DNA of 64,000 nucleotides, taken from an uncultured cyanobacterium (lineage in GTDB: Bacteria > Cyanobacteriota > Vampirovibrionia > Gastranaerophilales > Gastranaerophilaceae). The position numbers and the translations under genes are program-made. The stretch covers positions 1 to 64,000 of the forward strand of contig CABUXT010000007.1 in assembly GCA_902495705.1 (NCBI GenBank), in the 5' to 3' direction. Shown piece after piece: positions 24,202 through 32,713 of this stretch. Each line of letters starts with the position of its first letter. Positions within the stretch are counted from its first letter, which is position 1. The notes under the pieces were generated by a model. It saw nothing but the letters and a program-made list of their open reading frames with translations. It did no database searches and was not told the DNA's origin.

Positions 24202-24866
24202 GCGAAGAAGTCTTAATACCCAAAATGACACGTATAGACAAGACAAAAAGAAGGAAAATCAAAATTCCTATGCTTAATGTTGTCATAATTCTTTTTTGCA
24301 CATTATTGCTCATCGCATCAACATTTGTAAACATCGAAATCAGACACTATATCGTGCCGTTTGGACTATTTTCAGACAAGGATTTAACACCTGACGATTT
24401 CATTTACACATTTAGCTTAATTCCGCAAATTCCGACATTGATGTTTATTTGCTCAACTTTAGGCAAAAGAATGGCATTAACAAGTACAATTATATATATA
24501 TTAATCGGACTGTTTGTTTTTCCGGTATTCGCGCTTGGCGGAGGATTTCGATATATCGCACAATACGGATTTGGATATATAATTGCATACATTCCTGCAG
24601 TTTTGATAGCAGGCAAATTTTTAGAAAACAAATATTCCTTTGGAAACATGATAAAAGCAGCTCTAACAGGGGTATTAACCATCCATATTATAGGAATTTT
24701 CTATATGATATTTATTGTGCTAATCAAACATTCAGGAGCATCATTCATTTCCGGTTGGATTAATGCGCAAAGCGGACTAAAAATCGTCTACGACCTTATC
24801 GCAAGCTTTGTACTGATTTTGATTGGCAAATATCTCCACAGCGGCTTGAAGTACATTATGGAATAG
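24198..24866 (+). CDS. bioY: BioY-like biotin transporter S component
   Basis: A 222-residue membrane protein with about six hydrophobic helices after a basic cytoplasmic N-terminus. LTSTIIYILIGLFVFPVFALGGGFRYIAQYGFGYIIAYIPA matches the BioY core, where the substrate-binding loop lies. BioY proteins capture biotin for ECF-type transporters, sometimes without dedicated energy-coupling subunits; none is adjacent here. Its start overlaps the rimI-like stop (ATGA), so the two are co-translated. Confidence 0.82.
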   Translation: MSEEVLIPKMTRIDKTKRRKIKIPMLNVVIILFCTLLLIASTFVNIEIRHYIVPFGLFSDKDLTPDDFIYTFSLIPQIPTLMFICSTLGKRMALTSTIIYILIGLFVFPVFALGGGFRYIAQYGFGYIIAYIPAVLIAGKFLENKYSFGNMIKAALTGVLTIHIIGIFYMIFIVLIKHSGASFISGWINAQSGLKIVYDLIASFVLILIGKYLHSGLKYIME

Positions 24867-24913
24867 GCAGGATATAACAAGATTACCACAAATAAAAAGA
24901 TAGCCATTCTGCA

Positions 24914-25220
24914 TGTCTCTCCATATGGGAGAGACAAGGCACAAAGGTCTATGTCATTCTGAACTTGGTTCAGAATCTTTTTAATAATCAGAATTGAGCA
25001 TATATAATATTTGCTAAGTATTGATTTATGGAAAAGACCCTGAAATAAATTCAGGGTGACATAGACCTATGTGAAAGATTATAGTTTGTAGGGTGGGCTC
25101 ACCAGCCCACCAATAAAATTATTAACATATAACCTCAATATGTTCAGTTAGAGATTCTGAATAGCAAGAAAATTATGCACTCATTTTTCGAGCAAATTTT
25201 CTAAGCTTTCAGAATGACAA
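24914..25220. repeat. Cluster of dispersed palindromes (gene-free 24.87-25.29 kb)
   Basis: Contents: GTCTCTCC/GGAGAGAC hairpin; 21-nt hairpins with arms ATTCTGAA (24956-24976) and ACCCTGAA (25037-25057), together enclosed by perfect 12-bp outer arms AGGTCTATGTCA and TGACATAGACCT; GGTGGGCT/AGCCCACC (25092-25111, loop CACC); and the AGCTTAGAAAATT long hairpin in reverse orientation (about 25145-25215). Confidence 0.85.
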
Positions 25221-25294
25221 ATCTTAAAAAACACATAATCTATGCTTCACCCACATACCTTCTTGTCATCCCTTCTAAATTTCACTTTTATCAT

Positions 25295-25323
25295 TTGCCA
25301 CAAAGGTGGATGTATGGTACAAT
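25295..25323 (+). promoter_or_regulatory. Promoter of the stator-like operon
   Basis: -35 TTGCCA (25295-25300), 17-nt spacer, -10 TACAAT (25318-25323), 27 nt before the first start codon. Confidence 0.6.
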
Positions 25324-25349
25324 AAAACCTAAGGAACGGTGATTTAGGT

Positions 25350-26261
25350 ATGGATTTTGTTAAATATATTTCAGATATTCCGATTTTGATTGTAATTACG
25401 GTATTTATTGCATCTACAATATACTGTTTTTCTAAATATGCCCAAACCGGCAAACAACTCCAACAATTCATAAAATTTATGGAAGGGTTCAAAAAAAACG
25501 ACCTCAATTTCAGGTTCAAAGAAATTGATGCGTGGATGAGCCAAAACCCTTATGTTTCAGCCATTTGGCTAGAATTTAAAAACACATTGGTATTTTCTGA
25601 ATCCGTTGCCCTAAAATCAGGTAACAACAACGCTTTAAAATACCAAGACATTTCATCTACCGTACAAAACGTACAAACAACAGCAGACCCACTATATTAT
25701 TTCAACGAAGAAACACTTGTAACTTCAAAATTCAACTTCAAAATGGTTCAAACTATTCCAACCGTTTTGACAGGCTTTGGTCCGTTGTTCACATTCTTGA
25801 ATATCGCAATCGCATTTGGGAGAATCGATTTTTCAACCCAAGAAAAAACAATTGCATCAGTTTCAAGCTTTATGGTAAGTATGCAAACCGCAGCATTGGT
25901 TTCAGTTATCGCAGTAGGTTCATCACTTGTTTACTTGATGATTGAAAGAATTATGTACAACAAAATGTGCAAAACTCCTGTCAACAAAATCCAAGAGATT
26001 ATGGGCGGATTATTTGCAAGCATTTCGGCTGAAAAATTCTTATATGAATTATTGAGGGAATCAAAAATCCAAAACAATTCAACTTCAAACTTGATGTCAG
26101 ATATACCATCACAATTCAAAACAGCATTCAATTCAACTATGGCAACAAACCTTGTTCCATACCTTGAAAACCTTATATTCGGACTAAATCAATTGAACAA
26201 ACAATTGAAAGAATCATTAAAGGAAAAGAAAGCAACCGACGTAATTGATGAGTTGTTCTAA
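25350..26261 (+). CDS. MotA/TolQ/ExbB-like (ZorA-like) channel protein
   Basis: A 303-residue inner-membrane protein with helices at about 10-27, 133-156 and 172-198. IPTVLTGFGPLFTFLNIAIAF is the conserved second helix of proton-channel subunits and most resembles ZorA-type proteins of Zorya anti-phage systems, though the long cytoplasmic tail of classic ZorA is shortened to about 100 residues here. It is followed after 8 bp by a MotB-like partner. No flagellar gene is near. Role as a proton-driven rotary stator is inferred from the pair; involvement in defence is a hypothesis. Confidence 0.7.
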   Translation: MDFVKYISDIPILIVITVFIASTIYCFSKYAQTGKQLQQFIKFMEGFKKNDLNFRFKEIDAWMSQNPYVSAIWLEFKNTLVFSESVALKSGNNNALKYQDISSTVQNVQTTADPLYYFNEETLVTSKFNFKMVQTIPTVLTGFGPLFTFLNIAIAFGRIDFSTQEKTIASVSSFMVSMQTAALVSVIAVGSSLVYLMIERIMYNKMCKTPVNKIQEIMGGLFASISAEKFLYELLRESKIQNNSTSNLMSDIPSQFKTAFNSTMATNLVPYLENLIFGLNQLNKQLKESLKEKKATDVIDELF

Positions 26262-26269
26262 GGAAATAA

Positions 26270-26962
26270 ATGAGTATAAAAATCAGAGGAAAACAGAATA
26301 GCGCATCGGAAGAAAACATCTTTTGGGTAACAATGGCAGACCTTTTGCTTGGTTTGGCAATTATTTTTATTACCCTTTTTGTGCTTGCTATGACAGGTTT
26401 TTCTCAACAAAATATTCAGCAGCAAAAAGTTCAAATGGAAGTCTCTGAAAAAATCGGTCAAGAACTTCAAAAGGCAGACATCAAAGTTGATATGGACAAA
26501 ATGACAGGAGACTTAAAAATTTCTGATGTTGAATTATTTGAACTAAGCGACTGGCGTTTGTCTCCAAAAGGGAAAAAGCTGTTAGACAAACTTGCACCGA
26601 TTTATATAAATTCAATTTTTGCAGATAAAGAGCTATCTAACGAAATTCAGTATATAATAATACAAGGACACACCGACTCTCAAACTTTTGCAGGGGTAAA
26701 ATCAAAAGATGAACAATTCCTCAAAAATATGGATTTGAGCTTAAAGCGTGCCAATGCCGTTGCTGAATACATATTCACAACAAACTATGATAAAAAATAC
26801 GCCGACCAATTCAGAAAAATTGTCGTTGTTGAAGGCAAAAGCTACAACGAACCTGTGATTGTGAACGGTAAAGAAGACTTTGACAAAAGCAGACGTGTTG
26901 AGTTAAAATTAAAAGTCAAAGACTGGAATGTTTCAACCGCACTCGGATTAAAGAAGGATTAA
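26270..26962 (+). CDS. MotB/OmpA-like (ZorB-like) stator partner
   Basis: A 230-residue protein with one N-terminal membrane helix (about 19-43) holding FWVTMADLLLGL, in which D24 sits where MotB/ZorB carry the proton-binding Asp. An OmpA-type peptidoglycan-binding domain follows (about 85-222): IIIQGHTDSQTF, DLSLKRANAVAEYIF and a final KSRRVELKLK, where Ser replaces the usual Asn. It would anchor the MotA-like ring to the cell wall. It follows its partner by 8 bp and the DUF711 gene begins 3 bp later. Confidence 0.8.
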   Translation: MSIKIRGKQNSASEENIFWVTMADLLLGLAIIFITLFVLAMTGFSQQNIQQQKVQMEVSEKIGQELQKADIKVDMDKMTGDLKISDVELFELSDWRLSPKGKKLLDKLAPIYINSIFADKELSNEIQYIIIQGHTDSQTFAGVKSKDEQFLKNMDLSLKRANAVAEYIFTTNYDKKYADQFRKIVVVEGKSYNEPVIVNGKEDFDKSRRVELKLKVKDWNVSTALGLKKD

Positions 26963-26965
26963 AAA

Positions 26966-28327
26966 ATGCTTGATGAAAACAACATATTAGAAACCATAAA
27001 TATGATAAAACTCTACAATCTTGATATCAGGACAGTGACACTTGCCTTGAGTTTGCGAGATTGTATCGCAGAAGATACAGACACCGTATGTAAAAAAATC
27101 TATGACAAAATCAAAAAATACGCTCATAATTTGGTTGAATATGCTGACGAACTTGCGGATGAATATTCTATCCCAATCATTAACAAAAGAATTGCAGTGA
27201 CTCCAATTTCATTCATCGGAGAGTCTTGCAAAAATCCTGATTATGTAAAAATTGCACAAACACTTGATAAAGCAGCCAAAGAGGTCGGAGTAAACTTTGT
27301 CGGCGGATTTTCTGCACTTGTTGAAAAAGGCTGTACAAAAGGTGATAATCTTTTAATCGAAAGTATTCCTGAGGCTCTTGCAACAACAGAAAGAGTTTGT
27401 TCATCAATAAATTTGGCATCCTCAAAAGCGGGTATCAATATGGATGCCGTTTTGAAAATGTCTGAAATAATTAAAAAATCTGCAAAATTAACCAAAGACC
27501 TAGACGGAATCGGTGCAGCTAAACTTGTTGTATTTTGTAATGTTCCGGGGGACAATCCGTTTATGGCAGGTGCTTTTTGCGGAATGGGCGAACCTGAATG
27601 TGCACTAAATGTCGGAGTTTCAGGCCCTGGGGTTGTTCGCGCAGCAGTTGAGGCTCTTCCAAAAGGTGCTGATATGAGCGAACTTGCAAATAAAATTAAA
27701 GAAATCGCATACAAAATCACATCAACAGGTGAACTTGTAGGGCGCAAATTGGCAAAAAGACTGGATATCCCGTTTGGAGTAATCGATTTGTCACTCGCTC
27801 CAACACCTGCGGCAGGTGACAGCGTTGCAGGTATTTTCCAAGCAATGGGCTTAGAACATGCAGGTGCGCACGGCACTACAGCCGCACTTGCAATGCTTAA
27901 TGATGCTGTTAAAAAAGGTGGAATTATGGCAAGTTCTCATGTTGGCGGCTTGTCCGGAGCTTTCATACCTGTTTCAGAAGACGCAGGAATGATTGAGGCT
28001 GCAACAAAAGGATATTTGGTATTTGACAAACTTGAGGCAATGACATCAGTTTGCTCAGTTGGACTTGATATGATTGCAATCCCCGGGGATACACCATCTG
28101 ATACTATTGCAGGAATTATTGCTGATGAAATGGCTATCGGTATGATTAACAAAAAGACCACAGCCGTTAGAATTATCCCTGCGTATGGCAAAACAGTCGG
28201 TGATAAAATTTCTTATGGCGGATTACTCGGAGAGGCTCCAATTATGCCTGTCAACAAGCTTTCATCTACCAATTTTGTACAAAGAGGCGGAAGAATCCCT
28301 GCCCCAATTCACAGTTTGAATAATTAA
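26966..28327 (+). CDS. DUF711/UPF0210 (PFL) family protein
   Basis: A 453-residue protein of the UPF0210 family, named for similarity to glycyl-radical enzymes but of unknown function. Family stretches seen are IPIINKRIAVTPISF, NVGVSGPGVVRAAVEA, FGVIDLSLAPTPAAGDSVAGIF, GLEHAGAHGTTAALAMLNDAVKKGG and the C-terminal GGRIPAPIHSLNN. Full length. It usually pairs with a small ACT-domain protein, absent here; instead it sits 3 bp behind the MotB-like gene, so it is co-transcribed with the stator pair. Confidence 0.9.
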   Translation: MLDENNILETINMIKLYNLDIRTVTLALSLRDCIAEDTDTVCKKIYDKIKKYAHNLVEYADELADEYSIPIINKRIAVTPISFIGESCKNPDYVKIAQTLDKAAKEVGVNFVGGFSALVEKGCTKGDNLLIESIPEALATTERVCSSINLASSKAGINMDAVLKMSEIIKKSAKLTKDLDGIGAAKLVVFCNVPGDNPFMAGAFCGMGEPECALNVGVSGPGVVRAAVEALPKGADMSELANKIKEIAYKITSTGELVGRKLAKRLDIPFGVIDLSLAPTPAAGDSVAGIFQAMGLEHAGAHGTTAALAMLNDAVKKGGIMASSHVGGLSGAFIPVSEDAGMIEAATKGYLVFDKLEAMTSVCSVGLDMIAIPGDTPSDTIAGIIADEMAIGMINKKTTAVRIIPAYGKTVGDKISYGGLLGEAPIMPVNKLSSTNFVQRGGRIPAPIHSLNN

Positions 28328-28345
28328 TAATAAAGGAATCACAAA

Positions 28346-28870
28346 ATGGCTACTGCTAGGTCAATTACAAAATTTGAAAACAGTTTAAAAGAATTTTTGG
28401 TAAACGCTATGGCGGATAAATACGGAGATGCACATTCTTATGCATACCGTTATAACAACTTGAAAGTCTATATGGACCCAAAACGAGAAGATGAACCGCA
28501 TTTTTTTGTACAAATCGGAATTTCTGAGGCTTGTTTTGCAATTCTTGATGGGAAGAAATTAGAAGGCGGACTTGGAGCAGAAGACGGCTACGTAAAGCGT
28601 TGGTCTGACAGGTCTAACATCAACAATGAGCTTAAAAATCACTGGAAAGTTATCAAAGAAGCAATTGCAGCGGAAGAAGAAGAGGATGCTACAAAGAAAT
28701 CTTCTGCTATCACTGCATTAAGAAGAGCCGAATCGTCGCAAACCGACCTTAACGTCGATATGACAGGTACAGGTATTGATAAGACAAAACGTGAAGAATT
28801 GGAACGAAAGAAAAAACGTTTTGCAGGATTCAAAAAAGATATTGACAAAAATAAGCATGATAATCCATAA
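28346..28870 (+). CDS. Unknown protein, paralogue 1 of stator operon
   Basis: A 174-residue soluble protein not recognised. The core (about 30-105), YNNLKVYMDPK...QIGISEACFAILDGKKLEGGLGAEDGYVKRW, is shared with the next gene, making them tandem paralogues. The C-terminal 60 residues are charged and probably coiled or disordered (EELERKKKRFAGFKKDIDKNK). AAAGGA precedes the ATG, 18 bp after the DUF711 stop. Possible partner or effector of the stator-like pair by context only. Confidence 0.7.
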   Translation: MATARSITKFENSLKEFLVNAMADKYGDAHSYAYRYNNLKVYMDPKREDEPHFFVQIGISEACFAILDGKKLEGGLGAEDGYVKRWSDRSNINNELKNHWKVIKEAIAAEEEEDATKKSSAITALRRAESSQTDLNVDMTGTGIDKTKREELERKKKRFAGFKKDIDKNKHDNP

Positions 28871-28894
28871 TAGCAGGTAAGGAGGCTAGAGAAT

Positions 28895-29500
28895 ATGAAA
28901 ACACTTCATGAAATGGCCGTTAAATTACAAGAATATATCATTAAATCACAAGAAGACGCTCACAACTCAACAAACATGAACGTCACTAAGTATAATAACC
29001 TGAAATTAAAAATGGATTCAAAAATTCACTATCCGCACATAATTGTGTGTATAGGAATATCCGAAGTTGTATTTAATATTGCAGAAGGGACAAAAACCGA
29101 CGGTGGACTTGGACCTGATGAAAAATATGTTAGAAAATGGCTAGGAAACAGCACGGTTCTTTCTGATTTAAAAGAACTGTATCTTGCAATGAGTGACCTG
29201 ATTAGAGCAGAAGATGAAGACAAAGCCGTTGCTATGGAAGGTGAGGCTGAAGAGGCAAAACGAGATGCACCAAGAAAACGCCACAAGTTCAAAGAACTGC
29301 TAAATGCTGCAATGCCGACAGATGTGTTATCAGATTCTGAAGAAACGGAAGACGAACCGGAATTATTGTCAGTAGAGGAAAGTGTAAAAGAAAGAATGTC
29401 ACCGGAAGAGGCGCCGACAAATGACGGTGGTCCTGAAACAGTTGAACAAGTGAAGAAAGGCTTGAAAGATTACTTGAAATCTATGTTCCGAAGGATATAG
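28895..29500 (+). CDS. Unknown protein, paralogue 2 of stator operon
   Basis: A 201-residue protein related to the preceding one over about 80 residues (YNNLKLKMDSK...CIGISEVVFNIAEGTKTDGGLGPDEKYVRKW). A long acidic, disordered-looking linker (about 115-180) leads to a basic C-terminal helix KKGLKDYLKSMFRRI. AAGGAGG lies 12 nt before the ATG. Last gene of the operon; no terminator other than dispersed repeats follows. Function unknown. Confidence 0.7.
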   Translation: MKTLHEMAVKLQEYIIKSQEDAHNSTNMNVTKYNNLKLKMDSKIHYPHIIVCIGISEVVFNIAEGTKTDGGLGPDEKYVRKWLGNSTVLSDLKELYLAMSDLIRAEDEDKAVAMEGEAEEAKRDAPRKRHKFKELLNAAMPTDVLSDSEETEDEPELLSVEESVKERMSPEEAPTNDGGPETVEQVKKGLKDYLKSMFRRI

Positions 29501-29542
29501 AGGCAGGATTTTATATTCTCATTCTGAAAGTTTTACTTACTA

Positions 29543-29742
29543 TGTCACCCTGAACAGCAGGAGCAGAGTGCGAAACGAAGTGGAGTCACGTTTTATGCGA
29601 CTGCGTAGATTCAGGGTCTATCCATTTGATTAATAAGTAACACACAAAGGTCAATTTTAAAAATAAGCATTGATAGATTCTGAACAGGATAAAATCTAAG
29701 CCAAACAAGTTGGCAAGATTTTTAATCCTTTCAGAATGACAA
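29543..29742. repeat. Composite dispersed palindromic repeat, copy 2
   Basis: Near-identical to 112-310. The first hairpin has arms at 29547-29554 and 29610-29617 with the same 55-nt insert. In the second, the outer stem is kept but the apical GTTGC/GCAAC stem is replaced by GCCAA/TTGGC. Confidence 0.88.
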
Positions 29743-29755
29743 TATATTATAATAA

Positions 29756-29788
29756 GCGCGAGGGGCAAGGAAACCTTGCCCCTCGCGC
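29756..29788 (-). terminator. Hairpin after ppdK
   Basis: A perfect 15-bp, GC-rich stem (GCGCGAGGGGCAAGG) with a 3-nt loop, 24 bp after the ppdK stop. The downstream tract on the minus strand is TTATTATAATA, not a pure U run. Confidence 0.7.
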
Positions 29789-29812
29789 AACTTTAACAAT
29801 TTTCCCAAATTC

Positions 29813-32491
29813 CTACTTACAACCAAGTGGAAGTGAAATATCTTTTGCCTGTTTAAATTCAATTACCGCTTGAGCTGCAGCCAATCTTGCCTGTGGAACT
29901 CTAAACGGTGAGCAAGATACATAATTCAAGCCGATTCTATGGCAGAATTTTACAGATGCAGGGTCTCCACCGTGTTCACCGCAAATACCGCGTTTCAAAT
30001 GAGGGCGAACTCTCAAAGCTTTATCCAACGCGATTTTCATCAACTGTCCAACCCCTTCTTGGTCTAATGTTGAGAATGGGTTAGCAGGTAGAATTTTTTG
30101 CTCTACATAGTTTTGCAAGAATTTGCCTTCCGCATCGTCTCTTGAATATCCAAAGGTCATTTGAGTCAAGTCATTTGTACCGAATGAGAAAAATTCTGCA
30201 TGTTCTGCGATTTCATCAGCCGTCAAAGCTGCACGCGGAATCTCTATCATCGTACCAAACATATATTCAACTCTTACGCCTTTTTCATCCATTACTTCAT
30301 TAGCTACGCGCTCCAAAACAGTTTTAACCGTTTTTAGTTCATTCACGTGTCCAACAAGCGGAATCATAACTTCAGGTTTTACATCCAATCCTTCTTTTTT
30401 CAAATCGCAAGCTGCACTGAAAATTGCTCTAACTTGCATTTCATTGATTTCAGGATAAGTCAAACCAAGACGACAACCTCTCAAGCCCATCATTGGGTTA
30501 GATTCAGACATTGCCTCAACGATATTTAGAAGTTTTTCATCTTCTGCATAATCTTCACCTTTTGCCTTTTTGGTTGCAACTTTTGCAATCAATTCTTCTT
30601 TATCAGGCAAAAATTCATGTAGAGGTGGGTCAAGAAGTCTGATTGTCATTGATTTTTCGCCCAAAGCTTTAAACATTGCATAGAAATCAGAATATTGCAT
30701 TGGAAGAAGTTTTGCCAAAGCCTCTTTTCTAGCCTCAGACGTTCCTGCAATAATCATTTTTTGAACCCAAGGAAGTCTTTCAGGGTCCATAAACATGTGT
30801 TCTGTTCTACATAGACCAACACCCTCTGCGCCAAGTTCCAAAGCTTTTGCTACATCGGCAGGAGTATCTGCGTTTGCTCTAACACCCAAAAGTTTAATTT
30901 CATCTACCCAAGCGAACAGTTTGTTGAAGTTTTCATCCATAGTTGGTGGGACAAGATGAATTGCACCATCCATAACTTCGCCTGTACCGCCATCAAGAGA
31001 AATGATGTCGTTTTTGTGATAAACAGTTCCATCGCCTGCGGTTAGAGTTTCATTTTTAAGGTCGATTGATAAATCTTCACAACCTGCAACACAAGGTTTT
31101 CCCATACCTTTTGCAACAACAGCAGCGTGAGATGTCATACCGCCTCTTAGTGTCAAAACACCTTGAGATTCAATCATACCATGAATATCATCAGGACAAG
31201 TTTCAATTCTTACCAAAATGATTTTTTCACCGTTTTTACCGCGTTCTGCCGCCTCTTCCGTATCAAAAACGATTTTACCTACAGCAGCCCCCGGAGATGC
31301 CGCAAGCCCTTGAGCGATTTTGTGAGCCTCTTTTTTAGCTTTAGGGTCAAAATCAGGCAATAAAACCTGATACAATTGATTTGCGTCAACAAGTTCAACT
31401 GCTCTTTCCTTATCGATAATACCTTCTTCGCACATTTCAACGGCAATTCTTACTGATGCTTTTGCAGTTCGTTTACCGTTACGAGTTTGTAGAATCCACA
31501 ATTTACCTCTTTCGATTGTAAATTCCATATCTTGAACATCTTTGTAGCCTTTTTCAAGTTTTTTCGCAATATCAACATATTGTTTGTAAAGTTCAGGCAT
31601 TTCATTTTCAAGTTCTGCAATCGGTTTTGGAGTTCTGATACCTGCAACAACATCTTCCCCTTGCGCATTTGTCAAATATTCGCCATAGAATTTATTTTCA
31701 CCTGTAGAAGGGTTTCTTGTGAAAGATACGCCTGTTGCGCAATCATCACCCATATTACCAAATACCATTGTCTGAACGTTTACTGCAGTACCATAGTTGT
31801 GGTCGATTTTGTAGTGTTCTCTATAAGCAACGGCACGAGGAATATTCCAAGAACGGAAAACTGCCTCAATTGCCTCCTCAAGTTGTACATAAGGGTCTTG
31901 AGGGAAATCTTTTCCTGTTTCTTTTTTAATCAAAGCTTTATATGGCTCAATCAAAGATTTCCAATCATCTGCAGTTAATTCGGTATCTGACTTGTAGCCT
32001 TTTTCTTTTTTAATATCATCTAAGTAATCTTCAAACTTTTGTCTGTCGATTTCCCAAGCAACAGAGCCAAACATAGTTAAAAATCTGCGGTATGAATCAT
32101 AGCAAAAACGCGGATTGTTAGTCAATTTAATCATCGCCTCAACAGTTTGGTCATTCAAACCTAAGTTCAAAATTGTTTCCATCATCCCCGGCATAGAAAG
32201 TCTTGCACCTGAACGAACAGAAACAAGAAGAGGATTTTCGCTATCGCCAAACTTTTTACCTGCTTGAGTTTCAACATCTTTCAAAGCTGCTTTCACTTCA
32301 TCCATAAGCCCTTGGGGCATTTTGTTTCCGTGGTTTATATAATCCATACACGTTTCGGTTGTGATAGTCAACCCCGGGGGAACAGGTAGTCCAAGGTTAG
32401 TCATTTCGGCTAAATTCGCACCTTTGCCACCCAACAAATTGCGCATAGATGCATCCCCATCCTTAAAGAGCCAAACACGTTTTTCTGCCAT
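29813..32491 (-). CDS. ppdK: Pyruvate, phosphate dikinase
   Basis: An 892-residue enzyme interconverting pyruvate, ATP and Pi with PEP, AMP and PPi. The N-terminal ATP-grasp domain begins LLGGKGANLAEMTNLGLPVPPG; the swivelling domain carries the phospho-histidine in GGMTSHAAVVAKGMGKPCVAG (about residue 455); the C-terminal PEP-binding barrel contains GLCRTEHMF, EYMFGTMIEIPRAAL, FSFGTNDLTQ and GICGEHGGDP. Length and domain order are normal. It appears monocistronic and points to PPi-linked glycolysis or gluconeogenesis as in many anaerobes. Confidence 0.97.
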   Translation of the reverse strand: MAEKRVWLFKDGDASMRNLLGGKGANLAEMTNLGLPVPPGLTITTETCMDYINHGNKMPQGLMDEVKAALKDVETQAGKKFGDSENPLLVSVRSGARLSMPGMMETILNLGLNDQTVEAMIKLTNNPRFCYDSYRRFLTMFGSVAWEIDRQKFEDYLDDIKKEKGYKSDTELTADDWKSLIEPYKALIKKETGKDFPQDPYVQLEEAIEAVFRSWNIPRAVAYREHYKIDHNYGTAVNVQTMVFGNMGDDCATGVSFTRNPSTGENKFYGEYLTNAQGEDVVAGIRTPKPIAELENEMPELYKQYVDIAKKLEKGYKDVQDMEFTIERGKLWILQTRNGKRTAKASVRIAVEMCEEGIIDKERAVELVDANQLYQVLLPDFDPKAKKEAHKIAQGLAASPGAAVGKIVFDTEEAAERGKNGEKIILVRIETCPDDIHGMIESQGVLTLRGGMTSHAAVVAKGMGKPCVAGCEDLSIDLKNETLTAGDGTVYHKNDIISLDGGTGEVMDGAIHLVPPTMDENFNKLFAWVDEIKLLGVRANADTPADVAKALELGAEGVGLCRTEHMFMDPERLPWVQKMIIAGTSEARKEALAKLLPMQYSDFYAMFKALGEKSMTIRLLDPPLHEFLPDKEELIAKVATKKAKGEDYAEDEKLLNIVEAMSESNPMMGLRGCRLGLTYPEINEMQVRAIFSAACDLKKEGLDVKPEVMIPLVGHVNELKTVKTVLERVANEVMDEKGVRVEYMFGTMIEIPRAALTADEIAEHAEFFSFGTNDLTQMTFGYSRDDAEGKFLQNYVEQKILPANPFSTLDQEGVGQLMKIALDKALRVRPHLKRGICGEHGGDPASVKFCHRIGLNYVSCSPFRVPQARLAAAQAVIEFKQAKDISLPLGCK

Positions 32492-32713
32492 AATTTTCTC
32501 CTTTTAAACAAAAATAATAAACACTTACTAAATAATACAGTAATTTTAACATAAAAATTTCTAAAGTTGTACAAAAATTTATAACTTAAAGCAAAATTTA
32601 TTAAGTTTATTACATAGATTTACAGGGTAAAAGTTTTTATAGTAAAATATACTATAGCAGAATTTAAAGAATTATTAATTTGATTCTTTATAAAAAATGA
32701 GGAGTAGCAGAAT

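Noticed and set aside
27241..27876. 211-codon minus-strand frame opposite DUF711
   Set aside because: Antisense shadow; the plus-strand frame matches a known family along its full length.
25350..29500. A complete known Zorya system
   Set aside because: ZorC, ZorD or ZorE-like proteins (helicase, nuclease) are not present; only the channel pair resembles Zorya.
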